NCBI GenBank assembly: GCA_017882935.1
Contig: JADGOP010000180.1
Span: 1 to 5,662, forward strand
DNA: 5,662 nt
From: Actinomycetota bacterium
GTDB taxonomy: Bacteria; Actinomycetota; Acidimicrobiia; Acidimicrobiales; Iamiaceae
Direction of reading: 5' to 3'
The stretch's first letter is position 1; each line of letters begins with the position of its first letter. The position numbers and the translations under genes were made by a program. The notes below the pieces were generated by a model. The model saw only the letters and a program-made list of their open reading frames with translations. It was not told where the DNA came from and searched no databases. Shown here one piece after another: positions 1 to 5,662 of the stretch.

Positions 1-2890
1 GCGGGTGGGCCTGCCCATCATCATCCGGCCCGCCTACATCCTGGGCGGCAAGGGCACCGGCATCGCCTCCACCCTCGAGGAGTTCGAGACGCTCGCGGCG
101 CTGGGCCTCGACGCCAGCCCCATCCGCGAGATCCTCATCGAGCAGTCGATCGCGGGGTGGAAGGAGTACGAGCTCGAGGTCATGCGCGACCGGGCCGACA
201 ACTGCGTCGTCATCTGCTCCATCGAGAACCTCGACCCCATGGGCGTGCACACCGGTGACTCCATCACCGTCGCGCCCGCGCAGACGCTCTCCGACGTCGA
301 GTACCAGGCCATGCGCGACGCCGCCTTCCAGTGCATCCGCCGCGTCGGCGTCGAGACCGGTGGGTCGAACGTGCAGTTCGCCCTCAACCCGGCCAACGGC
401 GACCTCGTGGTCATCGAGATGAACCCGCGCGTGAGCCGCTCGAGCGCGCTCGCCTCGAAGGCCACCGGCTTCCCGATCGCCAAGATCGCCGCCAAGCTCG
501 CGGTGGGCTACACGCTCGACGAGATCCCGAACGACATCACCAGGGCCACGCCGGCCAGCTTCGAGCCCACCATCGACTACGTGGTGACCAAGGTGCCGCG
601 GTGGACGTTCGAGAAGTTCCCCGGCACCAGGGCGGTGCTCGGCACCCAGATGCAGTCGGTGGGCGAGGCCATGGCCATCGGCCGCACCTTCCCGGAGTCG
701 CTGCAGAAGGCCCTCCGGTCGCTCGAGACCGGCCGCAGCGGCCTGAACTGCGACCCCGCCGAGGTCGAGACCGACGAGTGGCCGCTCGACGAGCTGGTGG
801 CGCGCGCCTCGATCGGCACCCCCGACCGGCCCTTCCAGCTCGAAGCGGCCCTGCGTCGGGGCGTCACCGTCGACGACCTGGCGGCGGCCACCTGGGTCGA
901 CCCGTGGTTCCTCGACCAGATCAGCCTCATCACCGAGGAGCGTGCCCACCTCGCCGAAGTCGGCTTCGCGGCCATGACCCGGGCCGACTGGCGGCGAGCC
1001 AAGCGCCTCGGCTTCGCCGACGCCCAGCTCGCGTGGCTCTGGGGCGTCGACGACTCCGCCGTGCGCGCCGCCCGCACCGCAGCCGGGGTCACCGCGGTCT
1101 TCAAGACCGTCGACACCTGTGGTGCCGAGTTCGCCGCCGACACGCCGTACCACTACTCCACCTATGAGGACGACTCCGAGGTGCGCCCGAGCGAACGGCC
1201 GAAGGTGCTGATCCTCGGGTCGGGCCCCAACCGCATCGGGCAGGGCATCGAGTTCGACTACTGCTGCGTCCACGCCAGCTTCGCCCTGCGCGACGCCGGC
1301 TACGAGACCATCATGCTGAACTGCAACCCGGAGACGGTCTCGACCGACTACGACACCTCCGACCGCCTCTACTTCGAGCCGCTCACCTACGAGGACGTGA
1401 TGAACGTCATCGAGGCCGAGCAGGCCTCGGCCCGGCCGGGCAGCCCCGGCCTGGTCGGCGTGGTGGTGGCGCTCGGCGGGCAGACCCCCCTGAAGCTGTC
1501 GGGCCGCCTGCCCACCGAGCTGGTGCTCGGCACCAGCGCGGCGTCGATCGACCTGGCCGAGGACCGCGAGAACTGGAACGCGCTCTGCGCCCGCCTCGAG
1601 ATCCCGCAGCCCGCGGGTGGCACGGCCACCACTATCGGGGAGGCCCTCGCCCACGTGGGGCGCATCGGCTACCCCGTCCTGATGCGACCGAGCTACGTGC
1701 TCGGCGGCCGCGCCATGGAGATCGTCTACGACGACGAGAACCTTCGTCGGGCCATGGCCGACCTGGCGGGCTTCGGGGCGCTCGGGCGCGAGGGCGGTCT
1801 GTCGGCCGAGCGGCCGGTGCTCATCGACCGCTTCCTCGAGGACGCCACCGAGGTCGACGTCGACGCCATCCGCGACCACACCGGCGAGGTCCTCATCGGT
1901 GGGGTCATGGAGCACGTCGAGGAAGCCGGGGTGCACTCGGGCGACAGCGCCTGCGCCCTGCCGCCCTACTCGCTCTCGGCCGACACCGTGGCCGTCATCG
2001 AGGACTACACCCGGCGCATCGCCGAGGCGCTCGACGTGCGCGGCCTCATCAACGTCCAGTTCGCGGTGAAGCACGTGCCGCTGCCGGGCGATCCCATCCA
2101 CACGGCGGCCGAGGTGTTCGTCATCGAGGCCAACCCCCGCGCCAGCCGCACCGTGCCGTTCGTCGCCAAGGCGACGGGCGTGCCCCTGGTGAAGGTGGCC
2201 ACCCGGGTGATGGTGGGCGACAGCCTCGCCCAGTTGCGCGACGAGGGCCTGCTCAAGCCCGGCGTGCAGCGGGGCTACGTGGCCGTCAAGGAGGCGGTGC
2301 TGCCCTTCAACCGCTTCCCCGACGCCGACCGCGTGCTCGGCCCCGAGATGCGGTCCACGGGCGAGGTGATGGGCATCGACACCACCTTCGGACTGGCGTT
2401 CGCCAAGAGCCAGATCGCGGCGGGTGGCACCCTCCCGGAGCACGGCACGGTGTTCATCTCGCTCGCCGACCGCGACAAGGCCGTCGGTGCCGAGGCCGCC
2501 CGCCGCCTCGCCTCGCTCGGGTTCGCCATCGCCGCCACGTCCGGCACCGCCGACCACCTCGAGGCAGCCGGGGTCCCCGTCGCCACGCGGGTCGCGAAGC
2601 TGGGCGACACGGCCGGCGACGGGGTCGACGCGGTCGGGCTGATCGAGTCCGGGCAGATCGACCTGGTGGTGAACAGCCCTCGAGGGCGCGGCCCGCGCGC
2701 CGACGGCGCCCACATCCGCACCGCCGCCGGGGTCGCGCTCATCCCCTGCCTCACGACCGCGGCGGCGGCCCTGGCCGCGGCGCTCGGCATGGCCGACTGG
2801 GCCCGCCACCCCCTGCGGGTGCGGAGCCTGCAGGACTTCCACGCCGGCCGGCTCGACGACCAGCAGTCGCTCCCGCTGGACGGCGTGTGA
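1..2890 (+). CDS. carB: Carbamoyl-phosphate synthase, large (ammonia) chain, 5' truncated
   Basis: CarB makes carbamoyl phosphate from bicarbonate, ammonia delivered by the CarA glutaminase subunit, and two ATP, feeding pyrimidine and arginine synthesis in the cytoplasm. The first full codon is at 2-4. Comparison with E. coli CarB from memory puts this near residue 160, so the start lies upstream of the window. Counting the GTG at 5 as residue 1 (961 residues to the stop), the first ATP-grasp half shows R8, Q124 and E138/N140 in the IEMNPR motif. The linker and oligomerisation region spans about 240-395. The second half opens with [18 protein letters not shown] (402-419) and shows [16 protein letters not shown] (561-576), Q685 and E708/N710 in IEANPR. 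An MGS-like regulatory domain runs from about 813 to 948. Both synthetase halves keep their expected ATP and metal residues. The TGA stop overlaps the pyrD GTG by four bases. An extra loop precedes the IEANP strand (about residues 690-701). The family call is essentially certain. Confidence 0.98.
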   Translation, partial: RVGLPIIIRPAYILGGKGTGIASTLEEFETLAALGLDASPIREILIEQSIAGWKEYELEVMRDRADNCVVICSIENLDPMGVHTGDSITVAPAQTLSDVEYQAMRDAAFQCIRRVGVETGGSNVQFALNPANGDLVVIEMNPRVSRSSALASKATGFPIAKIAAKLAVGYTLDEIPNDITRATPASFEPTIDYVVTKVPRWTFEKFPGTRAVLGTQMQSVGEAMAIGRTFPESLQKALRSLETGRSGLNCDPAEVETDEWPLDELVARASIGTPDRPFQLEAALRRGVTVDDLAAATWVDPWFLDQISLITEERAHLAEVGFAAMTRADWRRAKRLGFADAQLAWLWGVDDSAVRAARTAAGVTAVFKTVDTCGAEFAADTPYHYSTYEDDSEVRPSERPKVLILGSGPNRIGQGIEFDYCCVHASFALRDAGYETIMLNCNPETVSTDYDTSDRLYFEPLTYEDVMNVIEAEQASARPGSPGLVGVVVALGGQTPLKLSGRLPTELVLGTSAASIDLAEDRENWNALCARLEIPQPAGGTATTIGEALAHVGRIGYPVLMRPSYVLGGRAMEIVYDDENLRRAMADLAGFGALGREGGLSAERPVLIDRFLEDATEVDVDAIRDHTGEVLIGGVMEHVEEAGVHSGDSACALPPYSLSADTVAVIEDYTRRIAEALDVRGLINVQFAVKHVPLPGDPIHTAAEVFVIEANPRASRTVPFVAKATGVPLVKVATRVMVGDSLAQLRDEGLLKPGVQRGYVAVKEAVLPFNRFPDADRVLGPEMRSTGEVMGIDTTFGLAFAKSQIAAGGTLPEHGTVFISLADRDKAVGAEAARRLASLGFAIAATSGTADHLEAAGVPVATRVAKLGDTAGDGVDAVGLIESGQIDLVVNSPRGRGPRADGAHIRTAAGVALIPCLTTAAAALAAALGMADWARHPLRVRSLQDFHAGRLDDQQSLPLDGV

Positions 2891-3840
2891 GGCGTCGCCA
2901 CCCTCCCGGTCCGGTCGACCTGGCGACCCGCGTGGGTTCGCTGACGCTGCCCTCACCGGTCATGACGGCGTCGGGCACCGCGGGGCACGGCGCCGAGCTG
3001 GGCCGCTACCTCGACCTGGCCGCCCTCGGAGCGGTGGTGGTGAAGTCGATCTCGGCCGAACCGTGGCTCGGGAACCCGGCACCGCGGGTGCACGAGACCA
3101 CGGCCGGCATGATCAACAGCGTCGGCCTGCAGGGCCCGGGCATGGCCGTGTGGCTCGCCGAGGAGCTGCCCGAGCTGCTGGACATCGGGGCCGCCCGGGT
3201 GGTGGCGAGCATCTGGGGCCGGTCGGTCGACGAGTACCGCCGTGCGGCGGAGCTGCTGGCCGCGGCGCCGGAGCAGGTCGTGGCCGTGGAGGTGAACCTG
3301 TCCTGCCCCAACACCGAGGCGGGGCGGCACCTGTTCGCCCACGACCCGGTGGCCAGCGCCGAGGTGATGGCGGCCACGGCGGCCTGCGGGCGACCACGGT
3401 GGGCGAAGCTGAGCCCCAACACCGACCGGTTGGTCGAGGTCGCGCTCGCGGTGCACGACGCCGGTGCCGAGGCGGTCACCCTGGTCAACACCGTGCTGGG
3501 CATGGCCATCGACCCCGTCACGCGCCGACCCCGGCTGGGCGCAGGCGGTGGGGGACTGTCGGGCCCCGCCATCCACCCGGTCGCGGTGCGTGCGGTCTAC
3601 GACGTGCACGCGGCCCGACCCGACCTGCCCGTCATCGGGGTCGGCGGCGTCACCGACGGGGCGACCGCGGTCGAGCTGCTGCTGGCGGGGGCGTCGGCCG
3701 TCCAGGTCGGCACCGCCAACTTCGCCCGACCCTCGGCGACCATCGACGTGCAGCACGACCTGGAACACTGGTGTCGACGTCACGGTGTGACCGCCGTGGC
3801 CGACCTGATCGGAGACGCGCATGAGCGGCCACGACCCTGA
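2887..3840 (+). CDS. pyrD: Dihydroorotate dehydrogenase, class 1B-like catalytic subunit
   Basis: PyrD oxidises dihydroorotate to orotate with FMN, the fourth step of UMP synthesis. The 317-residue product is an FMN-binding TIM barrel and aligns along its length with B. subtilis PyrD as recalled. Visible motifs are ASGTAGHG (28-35), the FMN/substrate lysine K53 in VVKS, GNPAPRV (62-68), [11 protein letters not shown] (75-85), AKLSPN (173-178), VNTVLGM (200-206), GGLSGPAI (222-229), GVGG (251-254) and GTANF (275-279). The base at the active site is Cys140 in VNLSCPN. This Cys marks class 1B, since class 2 (and class 1A to some extent) differ here. Class 1B enzymes normally work with the PyrK flavin/iron-sulfur subunit and NAD+, but pyrK is not in the window. 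The GTG start at 2887 shares GTGA with the carB stop, which suggests coupled translation, and only a weak CTGGA lies upstream. It gives about nine residues before the conserved [10 protein letters not shown] start. The alternative GTG at 2932 would trim conserved sequence. Confidence 0.95.
   Translation: MRRRHPPGPVDLATRVGSLTLPSPVMTASGTAGHGAELGRYLDLAALGAVVVKSISAEPWLGNPAPRVHETTAGMINSVGLQGPGMAVWLAEELPELLDIGAARVVASIWGRSVDEYRRAAELLAAAPEQVVAVEVNLSCPNTEAGRHLFAHDPVASAEVMAATAACGRPRWAKLSPNTDRLVEVALAVHDAGAEAVTLVNTVLGMAIDPVTRRPRLGAGGGGLSGPAIHPVAVRAVYDVHAARPDLPVIGVGGVTDGATAVELLLAGASAVQVGTANFARPSATIDVQHDLEHWCRRHGVTAVADLIGDAHERPRP
3811..3814 (+). promoter_or_regulatory. Shine-Dalgarno for pyrF
   Basis: GGAG lies six bases before the ATG at 3821 and inside the last codons of pyrD. 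It is the clearest ribosome binding site in the window. It supports the ATG at 3821 as the pyrF start and implies that ribosomes finishing pyrD can reinitiate on pyrF. Confidence 0.6.
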
Positions 3841-4594
3841 AGGTGCCATCGGAGCAGCAGCCCCCATCGCGGGCGATCCCGTGGTGGTGCCGCCCGAGGT
3901 CCGCGCCAAGCTGGCGCTGGCGCTCGACGTCGACGACCTCATCGAGGGCGTGCGGCTCGCCCAGGCGCTGCGGCCGTGGTTCGGCGTCGTGAAGGTGGGC
4001 CTCGAGCTCTACAGCGCGTCGGGCCCCGACGCCATCACCACCTTCGCCGACCTGGGCTTCGACGTGTTCGCCGACCTGAAGCTCTGCGACATCCCCACCA
4101 CGGTGAGCCGGGCGGCTCGCGTGCTGGGCACCTTGGGGGCCTCGTACCTCACCGCCCACGCCTTCGGTGGCGTCGACATGCTGCGCGCCGGCGTCGAGGG
4201 GTTCCGCGACGGCGCGTCCGCCGTGGGCCTGCCGACGCCCTCGATCCTGGCGGTCACCGTCCTCACCAGCGACGGCGACGCCCCGCCGCACATCCTGCCC
4301 AAGCGCGTGGCCACCGCCGTCGAGGCGGGCTGTGGCGGCATCGTCTGCGCCGGCACCGACGTGCGCGAGGCACGCCAGTACGGGCCGCGCCTCACCGTGG
4401 TGGTGCCCGGCACCCGGCCCGCCGGCGCCGACCGCCACGACCAGGCCCGGGTCGTCACGCCCACCGAGGCGCTCGAGGCGGGCGCCGACCTGCTGGTCGT
4501 CGGACGGGTCGTCACCCGGGCCGCCGACCCCGCGGCGGCCGCAGCCGCGCTGGTGGCCGGGCTGCCCTCCGAGCGCGCTGTGCCGGGCTCGTGA
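3821..4594 (+). CDS. pyrF: Orotidine 5'-phosphate decarboxylase
   Basis: PyrF decarboxylates OMP to UMP, the last step of de novo pyrimidine synthesis, without a cofactor. The 257-residue product has the family's TIM-barrel motifs in order: LALALDV (31-37, with D36), VKVGLEL (57-63, with K58), the signature DLKLCDIPTT (85-94) with D85, K87 and D90, TAHAFGG (111-117), LAVTVLTS (143-150), the phosphate-gripping PGTRPAG (196-202) and VVGRVVT (226-232). K58, D85, K87 and D90 form the catalytic Lys-Asp-Lys-Asp set. The short DxKxxDIP signature and overall layout match the E. coli/Bacillus type rather than the longer DARRGDI-containing mycobacterial type. About 28 residues precede the first barrel strand, slightly longer than usual, but the SD-preceded ATG supports this start. 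The gene overlaps pyrD by 20 bases, and pyrF is the last pyr gene before the 45-base gap. Confidence 0.97.
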   Translation: MSGHDPEGAIGAAAPIAGDPVVVPPEVRAKLALALDVDDLIEGVRLAQALRPWFGVVKVGLELYSASGPDAITTFADLGFDVFADLKLCDIPTTVSRAARVLGTLGASYLTAHAFGGVDMLRAGVEGFRDGASAVGLPTPSILAVTVLTSDGDAPPHILPKRVATAVEAGCGGIVCAGTDVREARQYGPRLTVVVPGTRPAGADRHDQARVVTPTEALEAGADLLVVGRVVTRAADPAAAAAALVAGLPSERAVPGS

Positions 4595-4639
4595 CAGGGT
4601 TCCGTACCCCGACAGGCCTGCTGCAGTAGGGTTTTGTCC
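4595..4639 (+). promoter_or_regulatory. pyrF-mihF intergenic region with candidate leaderless promoter (-10 at 4627-4632)
   Basis: This 45-base gap is the only real intergenic space between genes inside the window. TAGGGT at 4627-4632 fits the actinobacterial -10 consensus TANNNT. Seven bases separate it from the ATG at 4640, the usual distance from a -10 to the transcription start, so the mRNA may begin at the start codon. No TTGACA-like -35 lies at the right spacing, which is common for actinobacterial housekeeping promoters. AGGG within the same hexamer, eight bases before the ATG, could instead be a poor Shine-Dalgarno. The promoter is inferred from sequence only. Confidence 0.4.
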
Positions 4640-4963
4640 ATGCCAGCACCTCCCCAACTCACCCCCGAGCAACGCACGGCAGCCCTCGAGAAGGCGGCGA
4701 TCGCCCGGCGAGCACGGGCCGAGCTCAAAGAGAAGCTGAAGCTTGGTTCGATCAACTTGTCCGAGCTGCTCGCGCAAGCCGAGAACGACGACATCGTCGG
4801 CAAGATGAAGGTCTTGGCGGTGCTCGAGTCGCTTCCCGGCGTCGGCAAGGTCAAGGCGCGTCGCACGATCGAAGAGATCGGCATCAGCGAGACGCGCCGC
4901 ATCCGGGGTCTGGGCGCCCAGCAGCGTGTTGCGCTGCTCGAGGCGTTCCCCGGCGACGCCTGA
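4640..4963 (+). CDS. mihF: Actinobacterial integration host factor (mIHF/sIHF family)
   Basis: This is a small nucleoid-associated protein that binds and bends DNA. In mycobacteria it is the host factor for L5 phage integration, and in streptomycetes its relative sIHF shapes the nucleoid. It is unrelated to E. coli IHF. The 107-residue product closely matches the M. tuberculosis protein as recalled. A basic N-terminal helix contains LTPEQR (7-12) and [20 protein letters not shown] (15-34). Then come [20 protein letters not shown] (54-73), with the helix-two-turn-helix-like LPGVGK, and a conserved basic tail [12 protein letters not shown] (85-96). ATG at 4640 is preferred because the family begins shortly before LTPEQR; the TTG at 4634 adds only two residues. 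Position between pyrF and gmk matches actinobacterial synteny. Codon use is a little softer than its neighbours (three CAA of five Gln codons, TTG and CTT for Leu), which for a core vertically inherited gene I do not read as transfer. Confidence 0.96.
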   Translation: MPAPPQLTPEQRTAALEKAAIARRARAELKEKLKLGSINLSELLAQAENDDIVGKMKVLAVLESLPGVGKVKARRTIEEIGISETRRIRGLGAQQRVALLEAFPGDA

Positions 4964-5558
4964 TCCACACGGCGCCACCACCCTGATCATCGTCATCTCC
5001 GGCCCCGGTGGGGTCGGCAAGGGCACCTTGGTCGCCCGGCTCGTGCCGCGCGACCCCCAGCTGTGGCTCAGCCGGTCGTGGACGACCCGCGAGCGCCGGC
5101 CGGGAGAGGCCGTCGACGCCTACGTGTTCGTCACGCCCGAGGAGTTCGCCGGGCGCATCGAGGCCGGGGGCTTCCTCGAGTGGGCCGAGTTCCTCGGCAA
5201 CCGCTACGGCACGCCCTGGCCCGAGGCCCCCGAGGGGGCCGACGTGGTCCTCGAGATCGAGGTCCAGGGGGCCCGCCAGATCGCCGAGCGTGACCCCTCG
5301 GCCCTGCTCATCTTCCTCGATCCCCCCGACGCCGCCGAGCAGGAGCGACGCCTCCGCGGGCGGGGCGACCCCGACGACCTGGTGCAGGCCCGGGTGGCCA
5401 AGGCCGCCGAGGAGGCCGGCGCCGCCGAGGAGCTGGGCGCGCTGCGGGTGGTCAACGACGACCTCGACCGGGCCGTCGACGAGGTGCTGGGCCTCATCGC
5501 GGCCGCCCGCCGCGACCGCCGCCATGGGGCTCCCGGCCCCGACGGCGTGGTAACCTGA
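4926..5558 (+). CDS. gmk: Guanylate kinase
   Basis: Gmk phosphorylates GMP to GDP with ATP in purine nucleotide metabolism. Numbered from GTG 4926 (210 residues), the product shows the P-loop [10 protein letters not shown] (25-34), the GMP-binding TTRERRPGE (53-61), Y66 in [21 protein letters not shown] (83-97), LEIEVQGA (109-116), a lid with RLRGRG (142-147) and VVNDDL (175-180). The canonical acidic residue in (D/E)ID.QGA is Glu112 here rather than Asp, and the loop between GE and the guanine-contacting Tyr is one residue shorter than in M. tuberculosis Gmk. The start is uncertain. In-frame candidates are GTG 4926 and TTG 4929, both overlapping the mihF end, or a CTG at 4983 right at the first strand; none has a clear Shine-Dalgarno. 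GTG 4926 is used because Gmk proteins often carry a 15-25 residue leader. About 15 residues after the final helix are rich in Arg, Gly and Pro and look non-conserved. Confidence 0.94.
   Translation: MLRCSRRSPATPDPHGATTLIIVISGPGGVGKGTLVARLVPRDPQLWLSRSWTTRERRPGEAVDAYVFVTPEEFAGRIEAGGFLEWAEFLGNRYGTPWPEAPEGADVVLEIEVQGARQIAERDPSALLIFLDPPDAAEQERRLRGRGDPDDLVQARVAKAAEEAGAAEELGALRVVNDDLDRAVDEVLGLIAAARRDRRHGAPGPDGVVT
5548..5556 (+). promoter_or_regulatory. Candidate extended -10 promoter on the gmk 3' end
   Basis: TGG followed by TAACCT (5551-5556) fits an extended -10 (TGn plus TANNNT) and would start transcription near 5562-5564, just after the gmk stop. No good -35 is visible. It would read into the 5559-5662 leader and the next gene, expected from actinobacterial synteny to be rpoZ. 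The call is a short motif match only. Confidence 0.28.
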
Positions 5559-5662
5559 CTCGTCCGTTTCCCGCCCCCGCGTGGGTCTCCACGAGGCCCC
5601 GGCGCCAACGGTCCCCGGCTCCGGCCGGATCTCCCACCCCTCACCGCCCGCGGGCGGCCGTC
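5559..5662 (+). other. Non-coding leader downstream of gmk
   Basis: These 104 bases are rich in C and contain no convincing gene start with a ribosome binding site. A five-pair hairpin with a GTCT loop lies at 5580-5593, and a perfect 14-base palindrome at 5644-5657. Neither is followed by a T-run, so there is no intrinsic terminator here. The region most likely serves as the upstream or 5' untranslated part of the next gene. Confidence 0.4.

Noticed and set aside
2953..3942. A 329-codon minus-strand open frame antisense to pyrD
   Set aside because: It is a high-GC shadow frame with no recognisable domain, opposite a clearly real gene.
4593..4616. Direct repeat GACAGG (4593-4598 and 4611-4616) and adjacent palindromes CAGGCCTG and CTGCAG before mihF
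   Set aside because: The units are too short to distinguish from chance without comparison to related genomes; the first copy also overlaps the pyrF stop codon.
4634..4639. TTG at 4634 as the mihF start
   Set aside because: It adds only two residues, has no better ribosome site, and the ATG at 4640 matches the family's usual N-terminus and the -10 spacing.
3650..5026. A 458-codon open frame on the minus strand across pyrD, pyrF, mihF and gmk
   Set aside because: It runs antisense to four well-recognised genes, its product is low-complexity (Gly, Arg, Ala, His) with no motif, and such frames arise routinely in very GC-rich DNA.
5644..5657. Perfect 14-base palindrome as an operator or terminator
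   Set aside because: It consists only of G and C in a region of extreme GC content, has no T-run, and palindromes of this kind are expected by chance.
5581..5662. GTG at 5581 opening a frame to the window end, possibly the start of rpoZ
   Set aside because: The translated segment (rich in Pro, Gly and Ser) does not resemble the RNA polymerase omega N-terminus, and no Shine-Dalgarno precedes it.

Overview
The window is GC-rich DNA, with codon third positions almost always G or C. It is densely packed with genes, all on the plus strand. It carries the 3' end of a de novo pyrimidine biosynthesis operon followed by a nucleoid-protein / guanylate-kinase locus. The order is carB (5' truncated by the window edge), pyrD, pyrF, mihF, gmk, then a short non-coding leader at the right edge. 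In many actinobacteria the gene after mihF-gmk is rpoZ, so rpoZ is expected just past the window. The mihF-type integration host factor is essentially confined to Actinomycetota. Together with a class 1B-like PyrD (mycobacteria use a class 2 enzyme) and an Acidimicrobiia-flavoured Gmk, it suggests a high-GC actinobacterium outside the mycobacterium/streptomycete groups, possibly class Acidimicrobiia. The phylum is well supported; the class is an inference from recalled sequence style.

Layout. Positions 1-2890 encode the large subunit of carbamoyl-phosphate synthase from about residue 160 onward. They cover most of the first ATP-grasp half, the oligomerisation region, the whole second ATP-grasp half and the C-terminal MGS-like regulatory domain. 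carB overlaps pyrD by four bases (GTGA). pyrD (2887-3840) overlaps pyrF (3821-4594) by 20 bases, and the pyrF Shine-Dalgarno lies inside pyrD. This tight packing points to one polycistronic, translationally coupled unit making carbamoyl phosphate, orotate and UMP. A 45-base gap then precedes mihF (4640-4963). It holds a TANNNT -10 element placed so that transcription could start on or next to the A of the ATG. gmk (about 4926-5558) follows with an apparent overlap and no clear ribosome binding site. A possible extended -10 element sits on the last codons of gmk, and 5559-5662 looks non-coding.

The genes work together in nucleotide supply. CarB, PyrD and PyrF act early, fourth and last in UMP synthesis, and Gmk makes GDP from GMP. 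MihF is a DNA-architectural protein whose position between pyrimidine and purine genes is a conserved actinobacterial arrangement. I see no mobile element, CRISPR array, tRNA, rRNA or unknown system. The points worth a second look are modest: no pyrK next to a class 1B-like pyrD, a probable leaderless mihF transcript, an unclear gmk start, and variant residues in the GMP-binding part of Gmk.
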